Shown here piece after piece: positions 26,190 through 33,372 of a DNA stretch of 64,000 nucleotides. The first letter of the stretch is position 1; each line of letters opens with the position of its first letter. A program made the position numbers and the translations under genes. A model generated the notes under the pieces. That model worked only from the letters and a program-made list of their open reading frames with translations. It made no database searches and had not been told where the DNA came from. The stretch lies in the NCBI GenBank assembly GCA_947497985.1, contig CANMIX010000003.1, forward strand, positions 124,001 to 188,000. Direction: 5' to 3'. This DNA comes from an uncultured Paracoccaceae bacterium (GTDB lineage Bacteria > Pseudomonadota > Alphaproteobacteria > Rhodobacterales > Rhodobacteraceae).

Positions 26190-27863
26190 ATGAGCACACC
26201 CGCTGAGAATGAGACGTTTGACTATATCGTCGTCGGCGCAGGCTCGGCTGGTTGTCTCTTGGCAAATCGCCTCAGTGCGGATCCAAAAAACCGCGTTTTG
26301 TTGTTGGAGGCGGGCAAGCCAGACACCTATCCGTGGATCCATGTGCCGGTTGGGTACCTCTATTGCATCGGCAATCCACGCGCTGACTGGATGTACAAGA
26401 CAGAAGCCGACAAGGGTTTGAACGGGCGGTCGCTGCTTTACCCACGCGGTAAAACCCTGGGCGGCTGTTCGTCGATCAACGGCATGATCTACATGCGGGG
26501 TCAGGCGCGGGACTATAACAATTGGGCCCGTCTGACGGGCGAGGATGCCTGGAATTGGGACAATGCGCTGGAGGATTTCAAAGCGCATGAGGACCACTAC
26601 AAGCTGGACGATGGCGGTGATCCTGTTACCGGCAGCAACAGTCGGTTTTCCGACACCCATGGCACCGGCGGAGAGTGGCGGGTTGAGAAACAGCGCTTGC
26701 GGTGGGATGTCCTCGACAGTTTTGCGGATGCCGCAACCGAGATTGGCATTGAGAAAACCGATGATTTCAACAGCGGCGACAACGCCGGGGTGGCCTACTT
26801 CGATGTGAACCAACGCTCCGGGTGGCGTTGGAATACCTCCAAGGCGTTTTTGCGCCCTGCTAAATCCCGTCCGAACCTCACCATTTGGACCGAGGCGCTG
26901 GCCGAAAAGCTCACCCTGCAAAAAGATGACAGCGGAGCGCTGCGGTGTACAGGTGTCGTGGTCAACCGACAGGGACAAAGCACCACGGTGAAAGCTGGAA
27001 AAGAGGTGATCCTGTCGGCCGGTGCCATCAACTCACCTCAGATATTGCAACTGTCCGGTATCGGACCGGCGGATCTGTTGAACCGTCACGGAATCGACGT
27101 TGCGCTGGACGCGCCTCATGTGGGACAAAACCTGCAGGACCACTTGCAAATCCGCGCCGTGTTCAAGGTCAACGGAACCGCGACGTTGAACACATTGGCG
27201 AATTCTTTGGTCGGTAAGATGAAGATCGGGCTGGAATATGCGTTCAAACGGTCCGGCCCAATGTCTATGGCACCCAGCCAACTGGGCGCGTTCACCCGGT
27301 CTGATCCAACACGCAAACACGCAAACCTTGAATACCACGTGCAGCCTCTTAGCCTTGAGGCTTTTGGAGAGGATCTGCACAGCTTTCCTGCGATGACAGT
27401 CTCGGTTTGCAATCTCAACCCGACCAGTCGCGGCTCGGTTGCGATCACGTCCAACCGGTTTCGTGACGCGCCCAAGATTGCGCCCAATTATCTGGATACC
27501 GAAGACGATCGCAAAGTTGCCGCTGACAGCCTGCGACAAGTGCGCGAGATTATGGCGCAACCGGCGATGGCTGCATATGCGCCGGAAGAATTCAAACCGG
27601 GTATCCAATATCAAAGCGATGACGAGTTGGCCAAGCTGGCGGGCGACATCGCCACCACCATCTTTCACCCTGTGGGCACCGTAAAAATGGGGCGCGCGGA
27701 GGATGACACCGCCGTTCTGGACCCGCATCTGCGCCTAAAAGGCGTGTCTGGGCTGCGGGTGGTGGATGCCTCGGTCATGCCCGAGATCACCTCAGGCAAC
27801 ACAAATGCACCAACCCTGATGATTGCGGAAAAAGCCGCGCGTTGGGTCTTGGCTGGCGAATAA
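26190..27863 (+). CDS. GMC-family FAD alcohol dehydrogenase (choline dehydrogenase-like, DddA-like)
   Basis: Flavoprotein of 557 residues. FAD motif YIVVGAGSAGCLLANRLS at the start, GMC signatures PRGKTLGGCSSINGMIYMRG (about 85-104) and SAGAINSPQILQLSGIG (about 275), and the catalytic pair His493 (HPVGT) with Asn537 near the C-terminus. In Halomonas, DddA is a choline-dehydrogenase-like enzyme oxidising 3-hydroxypropionate, the DddD product, to malonate semialdehyde. The gene is 49 bp upstream of the dddD-like gene on the same strand, which makes this role likely. An alcohol or choline dehydrogenase with another substrate remains possible. No betaine aldehyde dehydrogenase or dddC gene is in the window. 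Confidence 0.78.
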   Translation: MSTPAENETFDYIVVGAGSAGCLLANRLSADPKNRVLLLEAGKPDTYPWIHVPVGYLYCIGNPRADWMYKTEADKGLNGRSLLYPRGKTLGGCSSINGMIYMRGQARDYNNWARLTGEDAWNWDNALEDFKAHEDHYKLDDGGDPVTGSNSRFSDTHGTGGEWRVEKQRLRWDVLDSFADAATEIGIEKTDDFNSGDNAGVAYFDVNQRSGWRWNTSKAFLRPAKSRPNLTIWTEALAEKLTLQKDDSGALRCTGVVVNRQGQSTTVKAGKEVILSAGAINSPQILQLSGIGPADLLNRHGIDVALDAPHVGQNLQDHLQIRAVFKVNGTATLNTLANSLVGKMKIGLEYAFKRSGPMSMAPSQLGAFTRSDPTRKHANLEYHVQPLSLEAFGEDLHSFPAMTVSVCNLNPTSRGSVAITSNRFRDAPKIAPNYLDTEDDRKVAADSLRQVREIMAQPAMAAYAPEEFKPGIQYQSDDELAKLAGDIATTIFHPVGTVKMGRAEDDTAVLDPHLRLKGVSGLRVVDASVMPEITSGNTNAPTLMIAEKAARWVLAGE

Positions 27864-27912
27864 CTTCGATCTTCTGACACGACAGCTCCAATAGAGGAGC
27901 GCTGGAGGGAAA

Positions 27913-30423
27913 ATGTACGGCTCCTTTTCAAATCTACCCTTGTATGGGGTCAAGGTCGTCGATTTTGGGCAATATATTGCAGGCCCGGCGGTCGGCATGC
28001 TGCTGGGCGATCTGGGGGCCACCATCGTCAAAGTGGACCCACCCACCGGCCCAATGTGGGACAGCCCGGCCAATGCTGCGCTCAACCGAAACAAGGTCAT
28101 CGTCAATCTGGATCTGAAGACCGAGGAGGGCTTGGCCAAGGCCCGCGCGCTGTGTGCGCAAGCGGATATGATCATTGAAAACTTCCGCCCTGGCAAGTTG
28201 GCCAAACTGGGGTTGGACTTTGCACAGATGCGTACGGAACGCCCCGAGCTGATCACGCTATCGCTGCCTGGGTTTGCCTCCAACGATGAAGCGCGGCGCG
28301 AGCAGCGCGCTTTTGAGAGTGTGGTTGCTGCCAGTTCTGGTGTCTTTACCGATATGGGGTTGAACCGGGTTTTGATGGGGCTCAACCCGTCCTTTTCACC
28401 ACTGCCCCTCGCATCTGCTTATGCGGCGCAAATTGGCGCGTCCTCCGCTGTTTTGGCTTTGCAATCGCGCCAGATCACGGGCTTGGGCGATCAGATCGAG
28501 GTGCCCTTGGCCGCGGCCATTATGGAAGGGCTATGTTACAACTCAATCAGTGTGGCGGACATGCCCGAACGTTATCTCACCCAACGGGAAACGGAGATCA
28601 TGCGGCGGCGTACCGAAGGTCTGCCGATGAATGTGACCTATGAGGATCTTCAAGAGCTGTTGGACCCGTTCTTTCGCAGCTACATGTGCAAGGACGGGCG
28701 CATGTTCTATGTGGTCTGCCCCAGCCACAAATTCCACGCCAAACGCTGTCTCGAAATCCTCGGTATTTATGACGAAATGCTGGAGGAAGGTCTGACCTCG
28801 GAAGAGGATACATACAAACCCTACGCAGAATGGACCTCTGACACCTCTCTTGGCGTCTATCCCATGCCGAAATTCTGGGCCGACAAATTGGCCGAGCGGA
28901 TGAAAGAGGTCTTTATGACCCGGACATCGCATGAATGGCAGCGCCTGTTTGGTCGCGGTGGCGTGCCCGCAGCGCCGCAACGTTGGTTGCAGGAGTGGGT
29001 GAACGACGAATATGCCGAACAATCGGGTCTGATGATTGATGTCTACGACCCGGAATACGGTGAGATGACGCAGCCTGGTCCGGTTGTTTGGTTGGAGGAA
29101 AGTGGCGAGGAAGCGCTGGCCCCAGAACCACGACGCTGGGTCGGCTTTGACGAAGCGATGACGATCCTGATGAAGCATCGCACCGAAATCCCAGCGCCAA
29201 CGGACGAAAATGCGCAAGACGGCTGGCTCAGCGGATTGCGTGTCCTTGATCTGTGTAACGTGATCGCGGGTCCACATTCCGCGTGCTATCTGGCACGGTT
29301 CGGGGCTGAGGTGATCAAACTGGACCCGTCGCAGCCGCTATATGACAGCTGGAACACGGTGATCTATGGCCTGTCGCAAATGCGAGGCAAACGCTCTGTT
29401 CTGGCTGATATGAAAACCCATCACGGACGTCAGGTGTTTGAGGATCTGGTCAAAAGCGTGGATGTGATCGTCTGGAATGCACCGGATACGCAGATCAAAC
29501 GAATGGGGCTGGACGCCGAAAGCCTGCGTCGTCTGAACCCCAATGCGATTTTCTGTAAGCTGGACTGTTTCTCGGGCGTGCGGCGTGGCGTGCGAACTGA
29601 CTACATCGGCTATGACGATCTGGTGCAGGCGGTGACAGGCATCATGTTGCGGTTTGGTGGGGCAATGGATCGTCCCGAAGAACATGCTCATGTGGGCACT
29701 ATCGACGTGATGTGCGGTTTTGGCGGGGCGCTTAGCGTGGCGGCGGCCTTGTATCAGAAGTACCGCCATGGGCGAATTGGGCGCGGGCGCACATCGCTGG
29801 CTGCAAACAGCGGCTTGCTGCAGATCCCATTTGCCTATGACTATCGGGGCAGGGGGTTGTTCGATGAACCCTCCGGGCCGGACCACAATGGCTATGACGA
29901 TCTGTCCCGGTTTTATTGGACCGCTTCGGGCACCTACATCCTGCTCAGCGCATATGAGAGTGACCTGCCGCGCTTTCGCACCGTTGACGGGCTGAGCGAC
30001 CTGCCGGACATCGCGGTCGAGGATCGCGCTGCGTTCCTGGCCACTGCATTCCAGCAACACCCGGCTTCGGAATGGGTTACCCGCCTGAGGGCCGCGGATA
30101 TTGGTGTTGCGATTTGCGACAACATTGATGCGTTGCGATCCGAGAATTCACGCCCCGCAGATGGTGAGGCAGGCATTGGGAACGGCAGCTATTCTTTTTC
30201 GGTCTATGCGGATCATCCGAGCGGCCACGAAGTGACCCAATTGGACCCCTACGGAGTGCGTGCAACCCGTGGTCAGGTCTACGCGCTCAGCCCTTCTGAG
30301 AAATTCGGAGCGTCCACCCGAGATGTCTTGAAAGAATTGGGGTATGTGGATCAGGCTATTGATGCCATGATCCGGTCAGGGGGCGTCAGTGAAAGCTGGA
30401 GCCAAGAATACCTGCCAAGTTGA
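27913..30423 (+). CDS. dddD: DMSP CoA-transferase/lyase, DddD type (two fused class III CoA-transferase domains)
   Basis: Protein of 836 residues, the length of DddD, which attaches CoA to dimethylsulfoniopropionate and releases dimethyl sulfide, leaving 3-hydroxypropionyl-CoA. Two CaiB/BaiF domains: about 8-410 (VKVVDFGQYIAGPAVGMLLGDLGATIVKVD) and about 435-830 (LRVLDLCNVIAGPHSACYLARFGAEVIKLD). The second has Asp598 in GTIDVMCGFGG at the family's catalytic position (Asp602 reported in Marinomonas DddD, from memory); the equivalent stretch of the first, SPLPLASAYAAQIGASS, lacks an Asp. GGAGGG precedes the ATG. In an operon with the DddA-like gene and close to acuR-acuI. A carnitine-type CoA-transferase is the main alternative but fused forms of this length are characteristic of DddD. 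Confidence 0.85.
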   Translation: MYGSFSNLPLYGVKVVDFGQYIAGPAVGMLLGDLGATIVKVDPPTGPMWDSPANAALNRNKVIVNLDLKTEEGLAKARALCAQADMIIENFRPGKLAKLGLDFAQMRTERPELITLSLPGFASNDEARREQRAFESVVAASSGVFTDMGLNRVLMGLNPSFSPLPLASAYAAQIGASSAVLALQSRQITGLGDQIEVPLAAAIMEGLCYNSISVADMPERYLTQRETEIMRRRTEGLPMNVTYEDLQELLDPFFRSYMCKDGRMFYVVCPSHKFHAKRCLEILGIYDEMLEEGLTSEEDTYKPYAEWTSDTSLGVYPMPKFWADKLAERMKEVFMTRTSHEWQRLFGRGGVPAAPQRWLQEWVNDEYAEQSGLMIDVYDPEYGEMTQPGPVVWLEESGEEALAPEPRRWVGFDEAMTILMKHRTEIPAPTDENAQDGWLSGLRVLDLCNVIAGPHSACYLARFGAEVIKLDPSQPLYDSWNTVIYGLSQMRGKRSVLADMKTHHGRQVFEDLVKSVDVIVWNAPDTQIKRMGLDAESLRRLNPNAIFCKLDCFSGVRRGVRTDYIGYDDLVQAVTGIMLRFGGAMDRPEEHAHVGTIDVMCGFGGALSVAAALYQKYRHGRIGRGRTSLAANSGLLQIPFAYDYRGRGLFDEPSGPDHNGYDDLSRFYWTASGTYILLSAYESDLPRFRTVDGLSDLPDIAVEDRAAFLATAFQQHPASEWVTRLRAADIGVAICDNIDALRSENSRPADGEAGIGNGSYSFSVYADHPSGHEVTQLDPYGVRATRGQVYALSPSEKFGASTRDVLKELGYVDQAIDAMIRSGGVSESWSQEYLPS

Positions 30424-30441
30424 CCCGAGGAAAGGCGAAAA

Positions 30442-30467
30442 CAACGACCAGCCCAGGCCGGTCGTTG
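30442..30467. terminator. Hairpin between convergent dddD and aldolase genes
   Basis: CAACGACC (30442-30449) pairs perfectly with GGTCGTTG (30460-30467). It lies in the 70-bp gap between two convergent genes, so it may stop transcription from both sides, though no T-run follows. Confidence 0.5.
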
Positions 30468-30493
30468 CAGTTGGGGAATGCGTGTGCGCGGGG

Positions 30494-31231
30494 TTAGTCG
30501 CGCCAGCTGCGGTCGTCTTGGTCGAGGGTCGATTTGAGAAAATCGAAGTGATTGTAGGCCATGCCACGATAGGCTTCCCAGCCCTCTGCCGTATTGCGTG
30601 CAACCTCGTCACTAAGCACTGACAGAGGCTGTCCCGACGACAATGCCAAGATCTGCGTCTGGGCCGCTTTTTCAAAGAAATAGAGATCTTCAAACGCCTC
30701 GGCGACAGTGGGCCCAGTAACGGTCACACCATGGTTGCCCATAACCAGAACAGTGTTGCCCTGCATCGCTTCGGCAAGGTGCTGGCCTTCTTCAGCGCTG
30801 TCTGAAATTCCGCCGAACTCAAGATCATAGCCAACCCGCCCCCAGAAGCGCGCCGTGTTATTGTCCATTGGGATCAACGTCGGATCTTTCAGGCAGGCCA
30901 GTGCGGTGGCATAGGGGGAATGGCAATGCAGCATCACACGCGCCTGCGGCACAGCACCATGAAGGGTGCCATGCACAGCCCAAGCGGACGGATCCGGTGC
31001 ATTTGGGCCGGACATGACCGTGTCATCATCCACATCTAGCAACAACAAATCGCTGGCCCGGATGGTGGCAAAATGCTGCCAGCGCGGGTTCAGCAAGAAT
31101 TGGCGACCATCCTCAGAGACAGCAGCGCTGAAATGGTTGCCAACTGACTCGCTCCACCCGAATTTGTGGCACAGCCGGAAGGCCGCTGCCAAATCCTGCC
31201 TCAGTTCAGTCAGTGTTTCTGAAGCGCTCAT
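30494..31231 (-). CDS. Class II aldolase/adducin family protein
   Basis: Zinc-dependent aldolase-fold protein of 245 residues. Metal-binding histidines are visible in VMLHCHSPYATAL (two His) and the third in VMGNHGVTVTG; N-terminus LCHKFGWSESVGNHFSAAVSEDGRQFL fits the phosphate-binding and active-site loops of the AraD/FucA family. It follows the dioxygenase gene with an ATGA overlap, so the two act in one pathway. A reasonable scheme is hydroxylation by the dioxygenase and retro-aldol cleavage of the product. Substrate unknown. Confidence 0.82.
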   Translation of the reverse strand: MSASETLTELRQDLAAAFRLCHKFGWSESVGNHFSAAVSEDGRQFLLNPRWQHFATIRASDLLLLDVDDDTVMSGPNAPDPSAWAVHGTLHGAVPQARVMLHCHSPYATALACLKDPTLIPMDNNTARFWGRVGYDLEFGGISDSAEEGQHLAEAMQGNTVLVMGNHGVTVTGPTVAEAFEDLYFFEKAAQTQILALSSGQPLSVLSDEVARNTAEGWEAYRGMAYNHFDFLKSTLDQDDRSWRD

Positions 31232-32367
31232 GCTTTGAACCGCCCTTCAGAGACCAGCGCCCGATAGGTCGAGCGCAGCTCGGCACGGTCGGTGTAAGTG
31301 CCGCGCAGATACCGTTCGCCACTGCTTGCGGAATAGGCGGCACGCCCATGCACGATACGGTGGTTGTCAAAGACGATGCATTCGGTGGCTTTCAGCGTGA
31401 ATTTCATGATGTATTTGTCGTCCTGCAAAAGTTTTCCGAAACGGCAGAAGGCTGGATAATACGCATCCAGAGCTTCCTGCGGCAGGTCGATCAGGTCCAG
31501 CATGTGTTGGCTGATGGTCAGGCCAGAGACTTCGCCGTGATGATCCAGCTCGATCACACGTTGGTAGCTGCGCATGTCGTAGGTGTCATGCTCACAATAA
31601 AACGGAATTTCCGTCTCTGCCAGCAGGCGGAAACCTTCTGGGTCAATCTCACGGAAGTCATTTGCAGCAGCAACACCGTCACCAAATAGGTTGAGCCCAC
31701 CGTCCACAGAATTCGCACGCATGTGAAGATACTGTATACCCGGCGCGACCTCTTCGGCTGGCACGTCTGTGTGCAGTTCAAGTGCGGCCGCGGTATAGGC
31801 GGTGTTGGTCGGGTTGATATGCGTGCGCACGTCAAAGTAATCGCCAAAGAACGTGGGGCGCACAGCGCCGGCAAGGTTGGCAAGATCCGTCAAAGCCGCA
31901 TCGGTGTCAGGCATTTCGGTGATGACGGAAATACCTTCAACGATCATGGCTTCAAGCCATGTTGCCAACTTTTGCGAGTCGGATTGCAGTTCCGCAAAGG
32001 TGAACCGTGTAACGTCAGGATAATGATCGCCGAACCATGCCTTGCGCGGCAGGTCAGCAGGGTCACGGCGTGGGGTGCCCGTTGCGTAAATCTCTAGCGT
32101 TGCCAGCGGCATCCGGGTCACGTGCTCTTCACCCGCCCATTGGATGACCAGCGCGTCACCTTCGATCTGTGCCGCCGCTGCTTTTGGTGCGGTCTCCAGA
32201 TGAAAGATGTCAAACGTGCGCTCACGCGTGGTGGTGTTGAAGGATGTCGGGCAGTTGTCGCGCAGCCAATAGTAGTTAAAGTACTTGGCCTCTGCGCCTT
32301 GCAGGCTAACCCACAGGCCTTTTTCCTCGAGGGCTACGCTGCTGTCTTGGGGGGCGTGAATGTTCAT
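31228..32367 (-). CDS. Fe(II)/2-oxoglutarate dioxygenase of the gamma-butyrobetaine hydroxylase type
   Basis: TauD-superfamily enzyme of 379 residues. The N-terminal ~95 residues are the DUF971-like domain typical of gamma-butyrobetaine and trimethyllysine hydroxylases (FNYYWLRDNCP); the catalytic domain carries the metal triad His199, Asp201 (ELHTDVP) and His340 (HGRAAY), with the 2OG-binding Arg in GERYLRGTYTD. BBOX-type enzymes hydroxylate the beta carbon of quaternary ammonium acids. Lack of carnitine genes nearby and the fused aldolase partner argue against simple carnitine synthesis. First gene of a two-gene operon, divergent from a LysR gene. Confidence 0.83.
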   Translation of the reverse strand: MNIHAPQDSSVALEEKGLWVSLQGAEAKYFNYYWLRDNCPTSFNTTTRERTFDIFHLETAPKAAAAQIEGDALVIQWAGEEHVTRMPLATLEIYATGTPRRDPADLPRKAWFGDHYPDVTRFTFAELQSDSQKLATWLEAMIVEGISVITEMPDTDAALTDLANLAGAVRPTFFGDYFDVRTHINPTNTAYTAAALELHTDVPAEEVAPGIQYLHMRANSVDGGLNLFGDGVAAANDFREIDPEGFRLLAETEIPFYCEHDTYDMRSYQRVIELDHHGEVSGLTISQHMLDLIDLPQEALDAYYPAFCRFGKLLQDDKYIMKFTLKATECIVFDNHRIVHGRAAYSASSGERYLRGTYTDRAELRSTYRALVSEGRFKA

Positions 32368-32453
32368 GGCTGATCCTGTTCGCCGCTATGTGGTTGTTGC
32401 GGAAATTATGCCTGCGAAAAACACTTGAATAAAAGATCTGAAAATCTGAACAT

Positions 32454-32475
32454 AAGTTAACTTAGGAGTTAACTT
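32454..32475 (+). promoter_or_regulatory. Inverted repeat overlapping the ribosome binding site of the LysR gene
   Basis: AAGTTAAC (32454-32461) and GTTAACTT (32468-32475) are perfectly inverted around TTAGGA. The spacer contains the Shine-Dalgarno AGGA, and the right arm touches the GTG start. Also readable as a direct repeat of AGTTAACTT. It lies between the LysR gene and the divergent dioxygenase gene. Likely the LysR autoregulatory/activating site. Confidence 0.65.
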
Positions 32476-33372
32476 GTGGATCGTCTTCCCCCCTTGCGTC
32501 TGCTAGAGACATTTGACGCCGTCTGCCGCCTTGGCTCCATGCACCGCGCGGCGCAGCTGCTGAATGTGTCGCCACCTGCCATTTCACAGGCGGTGCGCAG
32601 TCTAGAGCAGGAAATTGGCACGGATCTGATGGACCGTAGCGCGAAGCCAGCCATCCCGACCGAGGCCGGTGAACGTCTGGCGCGGGCCACGCGCAACGGG
32701 TTGAGCTTGATCGAAGATACCATTGTTGAGATCCGCGAAGAGGCGGGATTGAGCGAGACTTTGATCACCCTGTGCTGCACCATCGGCATGGCAACCCAAT
32801 GGCTGATGCCGCGCTTGTCCGGGTTCTATGATCGCCACCCCGAGATTACGGTAAACATTCAGGCACCTCCCTCGGATCGCCCCATCCTGTCACGCGGGAC
32901 TGATATTGCCCTTCGCTATGGGCGCGGCGATTGGAAAGATGGAACAACGGTGAAGCTGTTTGACGAGGTGGTCTGTCCCGTTGGGCGGCCGGATGTCGTG
33001 GATCGAGCGCTGGACCGGGGGCCGTTGAACACCGCCTATCTTATCGAAGTTAGATCTGGCGGCGGCCCACGTTGGGAAAGCTGGGCGGATTATTTCAAAG
33101 GCCAAGGCCTATCTCGTGCCCCTCGACCCAGCGAGACTTTCGACAACTATGTACAAGCGGTCCAGGCGACGCTGAACGGACGGGGGATCATGTTGGGTTG
33201 GCGGTCAATTACCCAAAGATTGGTGGACGACGGATCGTTCAAGAAATGGCCCGCCGGAACCTATGACTTTGGCACAGGTTATTACCTATCCTATTCCGCC
33301 AGCTCCAGCACCAAGGAGGCAACGCAAAAATTCCTCGACTGGGCTGTAAATGAAGCGGATACGCAGCTTTAA
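32476..33372 (+). CDS. LysR-family regulator, GcvA-like
   Basis: LTTR of 298 residues with the start pattern DRLPPLRLLETFDAVCRLGSMHRAAQLLNVSPPAISQAV typical of the GcvA/AmpR subgroup. The GTG at 32476 is the start: it has TAGGAG seven bases upstream. Effector domain features: RNGLSLIEDTIVEIREEAG and TDIALRYGRGDW. Divergent from the dioxygenase-aldolase operon, so it is its probable regulator. The stop overlaps the convergent hydrolase gene by 4 bp. Confidence 0.87.
   Translation: MDRLPPLRLLETFDAVCRLGSMHRAAQLLNVSPPAISQAVRSLEQEIGTDLMDRSAKPAIPTEAGERLARATRNGLSLIEDTIVEIREEAGLSETLITLCCTIGMATQWLMPRLSGFYDRHPEITVNIQAPPSDRPILSRGTDIALRYGRGDWKDGTTVKLFDEVVCPVGRPDVVDRALDRGPLNTAYLIEVRSGGGPRWESWADYFKGQGLSRAPRPSETFDNYVQAVQATLNGRGIMLGWRSITQRLVDDGSFKKWPAGTYDFGTGYYLSYSASSSTKEATQKFLDWAVNEADTQL

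Noticed and set aside
23401-30423. A cupin-type DMSP lyase (DddL, DddQ, DddW, DddK) near acuI
   Set aside because: No cupin-motif protein of suitable size is encoded in this stretch; DddD is the only candidate for DMS release.
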